A stretch of DNA of 64,000 nucleotides from Nemertoderma westbladi (Eukaryota > Xenacoelomorpha > Nemertodermatida > Nemertodermatidae), in NCBI GenBank assembly GCA_032718475.1, contig JAUCBJ010000065.1, positions 1 through 64,000 on the forward strand. The letters run 5' to 3'. Position 1 is the stretch's first letter. Each line of letters begins with the position of its first letter. The notes beneath the pieces were generated by a model. That model searched no databases. It was given only the letters and a program-made list of their open reading frames with translations, and was not told the origin of the DNA. This document shows positions 11,915 to 21,497 of the stretch, in pieces. Position numbers and translations under genes: made by a program.

Positions 11915-13632
11915 CTACTACTAGGATCGGCATGCTGCATTGCAGCTGCATTTTTAAGAATGCTGTGCCGGCTTGTCAACAAAATTGCGCCGCCACAACT
12001 CCCTATCACCCATGACATTTGCTAGATCATCCGCATCTTTAAGGCCAGTGTCCTTTAAGATGCGTCTCAAGAAAGTCATGGGCTGTCCACCATGCTTATT
12101 CACTCCATGAGGCTGCCAAAGTACAAGATTATGCACTGGCTGGTCCTCACGGCGAAAGCAATGTCCTGCAAAGCGGAGGCGATTTTGTTCTAGTGTCAAG
12201 CTTGGGGGAACCAATGAGACACCTCCAATGTTATATAGTGTCTGGTTGGAGATGTGTGCATTGTACTTGACACAATGTACCCGGCGTAGCATTCTTGTGA
12301 ATGTGCCATCCAGAGATTTGGTGTCCTCAGCAGTTAGAGCCCAGCATGGACTCCCATAGAGGAGTACTGGAACTACTGCTGCTCTAAATAATCGGACCTT
12401 AAGTTTCCGATTAATTCTAGGTGACTTCCAAATCCTGGAAAGCCTATTCAAGGCTGCCCATGCCTTTCCCTTACGTATTCGAAGGTCCTCACCCGACTTC
12501 CGGATCCATGATCCCAGGTAACAGAAGTCGTCCACATGCTCAAGCATACCATCCTTTGAGCTTATGCTCATTCGATCAGAGACTTGCTGAGGACTTTCAA
12601 AGTTAACTGTCAGAATTTTGGTCTTTCTGGAGTTAATAAAAAGACCAACACTAGAAGCAGCATGTTCTAATGAGCTGAGGAGCCGCTGGGCTCCCTCTAA
12701 TGATTCTGAGAGTACTCCTAGGTCATCAGCAAAGTCTAGATCAGTTAGGTACTTGGCAGGATTTCCTCGACTTCTGGAGCCAGTAGGTGGAGTTATCATC
12801 ACCCCATCATCATTATGATGATCTAAGGACATGCGTAGAACATAGTCAACCACAATAATGAACAAGAATGGTGCAAGTGTGTCTCCTTGGAGGACGCCCC
12901 ATAACACTTCAAATGGTTCTGTGTCACCGTCAACAGTAGACACAAATGTTGTCGAACCATCGTATACTGATCTGATTGCTGCAATAATTTCATCAGGAAT
13001 CCCATATAATGAAAGTATGATGAACATACGTGAGCGAGAGACTGAATCAAAGGCCTTGAAGAAGTCAACAAAGATAACAGCCAGATGCCTGTCTTTCTTT
13101 TTTGATAACTCTTCAATTATCCTTCTAAGTGCCAAAATGGGCTCCATGGTCCCACGACCTTTACGGAACCCATTCTGATTTCCACGTAGCAGTCTCTCAA
13201 TGGGATCCCTGATGCGATTTAATAGAATTCTATTGTATAGTTTTGCAGCAATCGAGATCAATGAGATTCCCCGAAAAGAACCATAGAGTGTTAGGTTGCC
13301 CTTCTTGGGAACTGGCACCAACTTATTTGTTTTCATTTCTTGTGGGACTCTTGTTGTACGGTACATGTCTACTATGATGGGATAGATGAGCTTTAAACAC
13401 TCAGGTATTTTAAAGACCTCAGGGGGAACACCATCTACTCCACTGGCACGATTAGTCTTAATGCTCTTTGCAGCAGCCTTCACTTCTGCAAAGGAGATAT
13501 CGCCAATGGGAATATCTGGGAGTACAGACTCAGACACTTTTACTTCTATAAAGTTATCAGGCAATACCCTGTCATTATTGAGGAGCTTTTCAAAGTGGGC
13601 TTTCCAACCATTGAGGCGATCGGCTGGTGGTT
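11915..13632 (-). mobile_element. 5'-truncated RTE-like non-LTR retrotransposon
   Basis: A 1,718-bp insertion bounded by 12-bp target duplications. It starts in the linker just before the RT domain and ends, on the minus strand, in a short (TAG)n tail after the coding region, a 3' end typical of RTE-group elements. The endonuclease is missing, as expected from 5' truncation. A second member of the family, with the same TAG-repeat tail, lies at 16341-17253. The insertion sits inside the endonuclease domain of an older CR1/Jockey-like element. Confidence 0.85.
11954..13632 (-). CDS. RTE-like reverse transcriptase (N-terminally truncated, frame open)
   Basis: An open minus-strand frame of about 560 codons within the insertion. 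The frame itself runs back to 13831, but that first part is host relic read-through. In order it has the linker WKAHFEKLL, VDGVPPEVFK, the fingers with SFRGISLISIAAKLYNRIL, motif A VIFVDFFKAFDSV, GVLQGDTLAPFLF (motif B), the catalytic box DFADDLG, and the thumb and C-terminal region ending in RLRFAGHCFRREDQPVHNLVLWQP. The RTE/BovB-like assignment comes from the FADD box, the QGD wording and the conserved C-terminal stretch. No frameshift was seen in this part, so the copy is young. It lacks endonuclease and cannot be autonomous. Confidence 0.88.
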
Positions 13633-13644
13633 TTACTGAAAGTA
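13633..13644. repeat. Target-site duplication (5' flank of RTE insertion)
   Basis: Exact partner of 11903-11914. Confidence 0.85.
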
Positions 13645-14190
13645 AAATCAGGTTTGAGTTTAAGTGTGCCAAGATAGTTCGAGAGGTTAGTATATGATCT
13701 ACAAGATAAGTTTGGAGAATAATACCTTCTTTTGATCTAAAACGATATGACAACTTTGGACCACTTGTGAGAGCAGAGTTGTTGGTTGTTTCTAAATCAA
13801 CTATATGATTCTTAATGAGGGGGTAAAACATATTTCTTACCTTTGGTAAGTGCGTGTTTCTTCCGGCGGAAATATCGCAATTAGTGTCATCTGCTATTAT
13901 AGTTACATCCCCTGCATCTGTAGAATCATGGAGAAGAACTGAAAGTGAGGCCGTAAGTGAAAAATGCCTTCAGGTATTTGGTCTTATCATCTTCATTACA
14001 ACATACTGAAGGGATGTAGGTGTAGGTCCCTTGATGTTGACAGCAACAATACGATCTGAATCACTTTGATCCTGCTAATGTTACTAATAAGGCAATCTTT
14101 AATTAACATGGCCACTCCGCCCTCACCTCTTACTCTGGGTTTTAACTCAATCATCCCATTGGCAATTGAGTAAAAACAAGATAAGTCATT

Positions 14191-14199
14191 CATTAAGTG
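14191..14199. repeat. 9-bp target-site duplication (left)
   Basis: cattaagtg here and at 14470-14478 brackets the foldback element exactly. Confidence 0.75.
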
Positions 14200-14469
14200 C
14201 GATGTGGGACAATTCAGTCCCGGACCATTCGGTCCCGGCTACTTCGGTCCCGGAAAATTCGGTCTGGACATTTCGGTCTCGGACAATTCGGTACCAAAAC
14301 ACTAAATAAATGGGACCTAATTGTCCGGGACCGAATTGTCTGGAACCGAATTGTCCGGGACCGAATTGTCCTAGGACCGAATTGTCCGGGACCGAATTGT
14401 CCGGGACCGAATTGTCCGGAACCGAATTGTCCAGGACCGAATTTTCCGGGACCGAATTGTCCTGCTTCC
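14200..14469. mobile_element. 270-bp foldback element with 15-bp inverted subrepeats
   Basis: The left arm (14204-14293) carries units reading gacaattcggtcccg. The right arm (14312-14462) carries the reverse complement, gggaccgaattgtcc, repeated about ten times. A short AT-rich spacer separates them. Identical 9-bp direct repeats flank the whole. Inverted arms made of short tandem repeats are the defining layout of foldback elements, and an 8-9-bp duplication suits hAT-type transposition. A long plus-strand frame across it is a by-product of the 15-bp period. Confidence 0.75.
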
Positions 14470-14662
14470 CATTAAGTGACGTTAATTAAAGAAAAAGGCA
14501 GTTTCACGTGGGCCAAGCCGATGTTCTTGGTTTACCAGAATGTCGGGAGATGAGGATTTTATTTATTAGGTGCTCAATATATGATTTTGATTGCAGAAAG
14601 GCATGACAGTTATATGTCATTACAGATAGGGGTAAAGTGCCACCATTATATATTGATTCATC

Positions 14663-14801
14663 CCGACTGGCCGACTGGCCGACTGGCCGACTGGCCGACT
14701 GGCCGACTGGCCGACTGGCCGACTGGCCGACTGGCCGACTGGCCGACTGGCCGACTGGCCGACTGGCCGACTGGCTGACTGGATGACTGGCTGACTGGCT
14801 G
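14663..14801. repeat. 8-bp minisatellite ccgactgg, ~17 copies
   Basis: Near-perfect tandem copies of ccgactgg, decaying to ctgactgg at the right end. Both strands stay open across it only because of the repeat; it is not a gene. Confidence 0.95.
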
Positions 14802-15209
14802 AAAAATAACAGCTGGTGTTCATGATGAAATATGGCTTAATATGTTATACACAGTCATAGTAAAACGTGTTGGTTGCCAAGTTTTACTAGTAGGCTATAA
14901 GGAAAGGCAATGTTTACTCACACATAAGCTGTTGGTTTCTAATGTATTACGCCATAAGCTGATTTTTCTCCCAGTGCATAATGAAATTATTTGCTTCATA
15001 TTATATTTTTGTTAGTGGTAGCTAAGTTGCATTTTTTATTATGTGGGGCGAGCCACAAAGTCAGCTAGCCTCACGCCTTGCAGTTTAGACAATTGTTAGA
15101 CAATTGACAGTCAGTTTACTTACTGCTGACTGACATACAGTTGTCCTTTGTAATAGTCTTGGCTAGGCTCCTTCCAGCCAGCTTGCTGGCTTTCTAGTAT
15201 ATCATCTTG

Positions 15210-15498
15210 AATAAAGACATTAGAATTATAGCGATTTGCGTCTCAAAATTGATGAAATTTAAAACGGTTTTCAGATTCACAACCTGCAGATGAAGGTGGT
15301 TCTAATGGTATCTAGATTAAATTTAAAAGACGAAAAATATAGCCGACGGAGGTGGCTAATATTGCTAAAAAAAAAGGCGTTTTTGTATCAAAATATCTAA
15401 GAAATTGAAAAAACCGGCTCTGCCACCAGTAAGAAAAGTTGTCGAACTATTTTCATGCCGAATTCGTAGCATATGATTGAATTTCGAAAATAACGACT
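15210..15498. mobile_element. Half copy of the 26.8-kb palindromic MITE family
   Basis: This stretch is a diverged copy of one arm of the element at 26813-27745. Shared pieces include agaattatagcgattt, aacggttttcagattc, cggaggtggctaa, the ccggc...gccacc/gccatg segment and ttcgtagcat. There is no matching opposite arm nearby, so it is a half element or internally deleted. Confidence 0.6.
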
Positions 15499-15510
15499 TG
15501 CTATAAATGG

Positions 15511-15831
15511 TTAAGGGAGATCGTGAATTGCTATTTGAGGATGGAATAATGCACTGCAAAATGTACAAAACATCGCGTACACTCCACTAACGGCAAAGAT
15601 ACCACAGCCGACAGGAAGCATCACGACTGCCATTATAAATGCAATAAGCAGCTGGTATATGGAAGAGGACCTACTATCAGAAAAGGCCCAAGGGACCAAC
15701 CGAATACTAATTACAGCTTTTCTAACTACTCCAATATATACATCCACAGTATGGCAGTTATTGATGAATTGCTGTAAGAGTTTAAGACGCAATTGATCGA
15801 AATTCTCGGTAAATTGGATAGAATTAACCAT
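15511..15831 (-). CDS. Possible small membrane protein, 106 aa
   Basis: An ATG-started minus-strand frame. The N-terminal third is polar (NSIQFTENFDQLRLKLLQQF). The C-terminal half holds one long or two closely spaced hydrophobic stretches around LLIAFIMAVVMLPVGCGIF and VYAMFCTFCSALF, consistent with membrane segments or a hairpin. I do not recognise a family. It has no repeat content and no mobile-element neighbour in the same frame, but nothing else confirms it; a chance frame is possible. Confidence 0.3.
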   Translation of the reverse strand: MVNSIQFTENFDQLRLKLLQQFINNCHTVDVYIGVVRKAVISIRLVPWAFSDSRSSSIYQLLIAFIMAVVMLPVGCGIFAVSGVYAMFCTFCSALFHPQIAIHDLP

Positions 15832-16310
15832 TAACAAGGCCTTATTATTGATTGTGCTGAAGGGTGTGAATGGGTGAACATACTCGCCTAATTATATGTA
15901 CTAAGACTCAATTTGAACAATATAAATTATATTAATTACACAAAAAAGCAGATCATTTTCACTTTGCTCGAGATATTATACGTCAGCCGTGCAAGAAGAC
16001 CGCTCACAATACACTCTGACTCTCCCCTACAAGAGCCACAATAGGCCTAACATTCCTCACATCACATCACGGCGCAGTACAGTATATACAATAGTATTGT
16101 GAATTTTTTAGTCCCTTTTCACCATGGCAACAGGAGGTAATTTCCAAAATGTCTATTGGCCCTGCATAATTGAAAGCTATGCCCCACAACACCCCCGTCT
16201 CACTAAACCGCCATCAGATAATCCATCGAGGTAGGCTTTAGAATCCGGTTACCAGGGAACTGCTCGAAATATCACTTCAAATCCCCTTTTTACTGCTAAT
16301 TTCTATGATT

Positions 16311-16340
16311 TTTGCAAATATCAAATGTAGTATTCAAAAG
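16311..16340. repeat. 30-bp target-site duplication (left)
   Basis: The 30 bases from tttgcaaatatc to attcaaaag recur exactly at 17254-17283, bracketing the RTE fragments. Long duplications like this fit target-primed reverse transcription. Confidence 0.85.
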
Positions 16341-17253
16341 TGCATTCAAAAATGGATACCATCTGGAAATCAGATCTCTCCAGGCACCTGAAGACTAAGT
16401 TCTTTCGAGCCACATTGGAAAGTGTATTTTTATATGGGGGTGAGACCTGGACACTGACTAAATCACTTGAACAACGAATTGATGGTTGCTACAAAAGACT
16501 ACTAAGGGCAGCCCTAAACATCAGCTGGAGACATATATATATTATTATCTACTATAAAATGGCAGTCACAGCACCAAGTAACTATTAACAGCATAGTAAC
16601 ACAAAATTTTATAGTCCAGCTAAACATGTTGATAGATATAATCATACGTAGTATATAAGTAATATATAAGTAAATAATTAACTATAGCACATGATTGAGT
16701 GTTTTAATGATGTTATTGTTAGTAAAGTGATGTCCGTAATTAATCTAAATAGTAATTAAGTAAATAGCATATTAAGTACCGGAAATCAGATCTCCTCAGG
16801 CACCTGAAGACTAAGTTCTTTGGAGCAACAGTGGAAAATGTATTTTTATACGGGGGTGAGACCTGGACACTGACTAAATCACTTGAACAACGAATTGATG
16901 GTTGCTACACAAGACTACTAAGAGCAGCCCTAAAGAACAGCTGGAGACAACACATGACAAACGCCGAACTTTATGGTACAATACCACCTGTATCAACCAC
17001 CCTGCGTGAACGCAGATTAAGATTCAGTGGGCACTGCTGGCGAAGTAAAGACGAGGTCATACCAGATCTACTTCTCTGGCAACCAACTCATGGAAAGCGT
17101 AGTCGTGGACGACCGGTCATAACATGTATAGATCAACTTCAAAGGGATACTGAACTTGGGAGAAACGAAATTGCGACAACTATGGAGAATCAGGAAGCCT
17201 GGAAGGATCTCATTTCCACTGTCCGAATTCGCTCGACCTAGTAGTAGTAGTAG
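16341..17253 (+). mobile_element. RTE-like 3' fragment with internally repeated coding segment
   Basis: A 913-bp insertion between 30-bp duplications, ending in (TAG)n. It contains two copies of the same C-terminal RTE segment. The first (about 16365-16532) stops abruptly after the SWRH codons; the second (about 16788-17241) runs to the stop. They share GGETWTLTKSLEQRIDGCY. About 250 bp of AT-rich sequence separates them. The two copies differ at several bases, so this is not a simple recent duplication. Confidence 0.8.
16831..17241 (+). pseudogene. RTE-like C-terminal coding fragment
   Basis: 136 codons covering only the region after the RT palm: GGETWTLTKSLEQRIDGCY, then RRLRFSGHCWRSKDEVIPDL and LLWQPTHGKRSRGRP. 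This matches the C-terminal end of the element at 11954-13632 (RLRFAGHCFRREDQ...LVLWQPHG), showing it is the same group though a different subfamily. It has no catalytic residues. Confidence 0.85.
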
Positions 17254-17283
17254 TTTGCAAATATCAAATGTAGTATTCAAAAG

Positions 17284-18946
17284 CATTACCAAACATATTC
17301 GCACATAGACCCCTTAAAAAATATATTTAGGGTCAACTACCTTAAATTTGCTAACCCTAGACAATTATAAATCCCTACCGTTGAGGCCTTTTCTTGTAAG
17401 TAAGAATATCCTTCAGAAACAGTTGATATGTGGGGCGAGCCACGAAGTTGGCGGAGCCTTAGCGAACTGACTCTGTTAGGGGGGGATTCGTCAATAATGT
17501 CAAATAGTTGTCGTCGTCGAATCGATTTTGACCTGTTAATAAATTTGTAGGATTTAAAGCTGTCAGTGGAAATATTTTAGGCATAAGTAAGACCAGAAGT
17601 TGAGATATTTTATGACTTTAAGCCACCATTAGTTAAACTGTCTTTCTAATCTATTTTTCGCGCCTTCGTAGGCAAAACAACAAAAAATAAGTTCCCTCGT
17701 GATTCTAATTTATAAAGCAATAATTACAACATAATTATTCCCCACCCCTTCCCTCACCTCAATATACCCTTGCCATATAATGGACGCCATATAATATAAC
17801 GCCAATACACCCAATACCACGGCCTCCCCTAACCGGTCACCTTTCATTCACCTATAAACCCCTCCAAGTCAACCGCATTCCAATATTACCAGCCTCCCCT
17901 CTGATAAACCACTACCCAATGAGGGACCTTTCTCTGTGTAATGACTCATTCTTTCTTCTTGCAATTAACCCCTTGCCCAGATAAATCCAGGGAATACTTC
18001 TGTATCCAATATAACTAACTCAATGAGATATAGTTGCAGTAAACGTTTATTGGTCAGTTTGAAACTAGTCAATATCAATTATGTTTGACATGTGGATAAC
18101 ATAACCTTTGGACAGGAAGATAACTCCTTTAGCAGGTGATAATTGGGGGTAAACTCCACATTGACCCCTGATACCGGGTTTATAAGGGCCAGTTTCATAC
18201 GAATTAAACAGTCAATATCATCAGACCTTGTAGATGGCTCTGTTTCTCCCCATTACCACCTCTGTGGTGTTTGGGCTTGTGGGTAAGGCTCACGCTGAGA
18301 ACTGAGTTTGGCCGACCAGCCCAGGAGCGCTAGCGCACTGTGCCGGCTGGCTACTCAGTTCGTCCCAGGATCAACGGTTTAGTCGTGAGGATAAGGTAGC
18401 AGCATCTTCCCGGGTTTTGACTCTGTCAGAATACGATAGTGCTTACGCATCCTGCCCGTAGTCTTAGTGAGGCGACCTCAGTTAAACCTCTAAGTCATAG
18501 GACAAAGAAGCATCTAACCATGTGTATCCAATCGGCACCACCCCCGTTTGATCCCAGACGGTGACCTTGTGTTTTGACACTATCGCCAAGTTCCAATAGC
18601 GTGAAGCTGCACCAAGTTTATTACGACAACATTTTAGACTGTGTTTCTATTGAACCTTTTTCAGAGTATTTTAGCATAACGAAACGACTAAAATACTGTA
18701 TTTTATGTATTATTTTTCTGTTACAATTTTTTGGATTGTATTATTTTTCGTGGCTATAATTTGGATCCTAACGGACCCAAAGCACCCCTCACCCGGTTTC
18801 TCTTTTTCCCTCTTCCCAGAGGTTTTTCAATGGTGTTACATAGCGTACACTATTTTTATACCAGAGAAGGAAGCAATATAACATCTGGAGGAAACATAAA
18901 TCATTGTGTTTTAGTATTATCTTGAAAGGGTTGTGGATGTCCGTAA
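17284..18946. other. Non-coding stretch
   Basis: I see no gene. A GC-richer block at about 18230-18560 stands out from the AT-rich surroundings and may be an unrecognised interspersed repeat; I found no tRNA-type promoter boxes in it. The phrase tgtggggcgagccac at about 17430 also occurs near 15042, so it belongs to some dispersed repeat. Confidence 0.5.
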
Positions 18947-18954
18947 ATAACAAG
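18947..18954. repeat. 8-bp target-site duplication (left)
   Basis: ataacaag, exactly repeated at 21490-21497, immediately outside the foldback element. Confidence 0.75.
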
Positions 18955-21489
18955 GGTAATGGTGAAAAATATCGAGACTTGAATAATATCGAGAGTAAAA
19001 ATAACGAGAGTAAAAATATCGAGAGTAAAAATATCGAGAGTAAAAATAACGAGAGTAAAAATATCGAGAGTAAAAATAACGAGTGTTGAAAATTAACGTG
19101 ATTAAAAAATATCGAGAGTAAAAATAACACGAGATGAAAAATATCGAAAATAACGAGTGTTGAAAAATATCGAGTGTTGAAAAATATCGAGAGTAAAAAT
19201 ATCGAGTGTTGAAAAATATCGAGAGTAAAAATATCGAGTGTTGAAAAATATCGAGAGTAAAAATATCGAGTGTTGAAAAATATCGAGAGTAAAAATATCG
19301 AGTGTTGAAAAATATCGAGTGTTGAAAAATATCGAGAGTAAAAATATCGAGTGTTGAAAAATATCGAGTGTTGAAAAATATCGCGAGTAAAAATATCGAG
19401 AGTAAAAATATCGAGTGTTGAAAAATATCGAGAGTAAAAATATCGAGAGTAAAAATATCGAGTGTTGAAAAATATCGAGAGTAAAAATATCGAGAGTAAA
19501 AATATCGAGTGTTGAAAAATATCGAGAGTAAAAATATCGAGAGTAAAAATATCGAGAGTAAAAATATCGAGTGTTGAAAAATATCGAGTGTTGAAAAATA
19601 TCGAGTGTTGAAAAATATCGAGAGTAAAAATATCGAGTGTTGAAAAATATCGAGAGTAAAAATATCGCGTGTTGAAAAATATCGAGATAGAAATATTGCA
19701 TTTTACTTGAGCATTTTATTTAGAATTATGGAACAATATTGCAGTGCATGGGATACAACAGTGCAAGTGCAAGTGAAATGGCATTATGTAATACACCTTG
19801 GGTGCCCATTTACCAGATTTATTATACTAGCTAGTTTTTGCTATTTTTTTAATAAAGGCCTGTTTACACGTGGCAACTTTTAGAGCAACTTTCTCGGCAA
19901 CTAGCAACTTTTTTTAGAACAACTTAATTTAATCGCTGTTTACACGTGGCAACTTTACCAGCAACTGTACCAGCAACTTGGCCGGCAACTTTTATAGCAA
20001 CTTGGCTAGTTTGACTGTAAAATAGGGGTCATTTTATTTACTAGCTAGTTTGATAAATAAATCTGATTATCCCGCTTTACTTCGCCAACGCAAATTCCTT
20101 CAAGTTGCCGTAAAAGTTGAGCTACTTTTACAGCAACTTTTTTGCGTGTTTACACGGAGCAACTTGATCGGCAACCTGGGTTGCTCTACAAGTTGCCGAG
20201 AAAGTTGCTCTAAAAGTTGCCACGTGTAAACAGGCCTTAAATATTAAAAAAGAAGTGCTAGCTATAAATTTTGATAAATATTATAAATATTGTTAAATAT
20301 TATATTATAACACGTACCTTATAAGCTACCAAATGTTGATAAATATTGTTGTTCTAGAACATTTTTTGTAAAAAAATTATCATACAACCCTTATTTAAAA
20401 AAATTGTTACTACCGATATTTTTACTCTCGATATTTTTCAACATTCTATATTTTTCAACACTCGATATTTTTACTCTCGATATTTTTCAACACTCGATAT
20501 TTTTCAACACTTGATATTTTTCAACACTCGATATTTTTCAACACTCATATTTTTCAACACTCGATATTTTTCAACACTCGATATTTTTACTCTCGATATT
20601 TTTCAACACTCGATATTTTTACTCTCGATATTTTTCAACACTCGATATTTTTACTCTCGATATTTTTCAACACTCGATATTTTTACTCTCGATATTTTTC
20701 AACACTCGATATTTTTACTCTCGATATTTTTACTCTCGATATTTTTCAACACTCGATATTTTTACTCTCAATATTTTTCAACACTCGATATTTTTACTCT
20801 CGATATTTTTCAACACTCGATATTTTTACTCTCGATATTTTTACTCTCGATATTTTTCAACACTCGGTATTTTTACTCTCGATATTTTTACCCTCGATAT
20901 TTTTACTCTCGATATTTTTTGAACTCTCGATATTATCGTTATTTTTCAACACTCGATGTTTTTACTCTCGATATTTTTCAACACTCGATATTTTTACTCT
21001 CGATATTTTTACTCTCGATATTTTTCAACACTCGATATTTTTACTCTCGATATTTTTCAACACTCGATATTTTTACTCTCGATATTTTTCAACACTCGAT
21101 ATTTTTACTCTCGGTATTTTTCAACACTCGATATTTTTACTCTCGATATTTTTACTCTCGATATTTTTCAACACTCGATATTTTTACTCTCGATATTTTT
21201 ACTCTCGATATTTTTCAACACTCGATATTTTTACTCTCGATATTTTTCAACACTCGGTATTTTTACTCTCGATATTTTTACTCTCGATATTTTTCAACAC
21301 TCGATATTTTTACTCTCGATATTTTTCAACACTCGGTATTTTTACTCTCGATATTTTTACCCTCGATATTTTTACTCTCGATATTTTTTGAACTCTCGAT
21401 ATTATCGTTATTTTTCAACACTCGATGTTTTTACTCGCGTTATTTTTACTCTCGATATTTTTCATGTCTCGATATTTTTCAATATAACC
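18955..21489. mobile_element. 2.5-kb foldback element with tandem-repeat arms
   Basis: The left arm (18955-19690) is a tandem array reading aaaaatatcgag; the right arm (about 20410-21489) is the same array in reverse complement (ctcgatattttt). The outer 24 bases of both ends match as inverted repeats (21 of 24), starting GGT and reaching TGAAAAATATCGAGAC. An 8-bp direct repeat flanks them. Two monomer types alternate: 15 bp (cgagagt) and 17 bp (cgagtgttg). The loop (19691-20409) has no transposase and hosts a separate MITE. By layout this is a foldback element, probably hAT-mobilised (8-bp duplication). Long open frames in both arms are repeat artefacts. Confidence 0.8.
19856..20237. mobile_element. 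382-bp Harbinger-like MITE
   Basis: Perfect 47-bp terminal inverted repeats (19856-19902 and 20191-20237) begin aggcctgtttacacgtggca. Both sides are flanked by TAA, the 3-bp duplication typical of PIF/Harbinger. The interior is dense in gcaactt / aagttgc words, as in subterminal transposase-binding repeats. It is nested in the loop of the larger foldback element. Confidence 0.8.
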
Positions 21490-21497
21490 ATAACAAG
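21490..21497. repeat. 8-bp target-site duplication (right)
   Basis: Partner of 18947-18954. Confidence 0.75.

Larger units (their letters stand above)
13645..14570 (-). pseudogene. CR1/Jockey-like endonuclease, N-terminal half
   Basis: Minus-strand pieces of an exonuclease-endonuclease-phosphatase domain: GGVAMLIKDCLISNISRI near 14125-14070, and further on VDHILTSR near 13700, which leads to the insertion point. With the RTE fragment ignored, the endonuclease resumes at 11902 in a neighbouring frame and reaches its SDH motif. Beyond 14478 the relic continues to about 14570. The 270-bp foldback at 14200-14469 interrupts it. All frames are decayed. Confidence 0.6.

Noticed and set aside
12421-13697. 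Plus-strand frames opposite the RTE reverse transcriptase
   Set aside because: Antisense shadows of the minus-strand coding frame.
14197-14823. Open frames over the 15-bp and 8-bp repeats (for example GPNCPGPNCP and RPVGQSAS types)
   Set aside because: Products of repeat periodicity inside a foldback element and a minisatellite.
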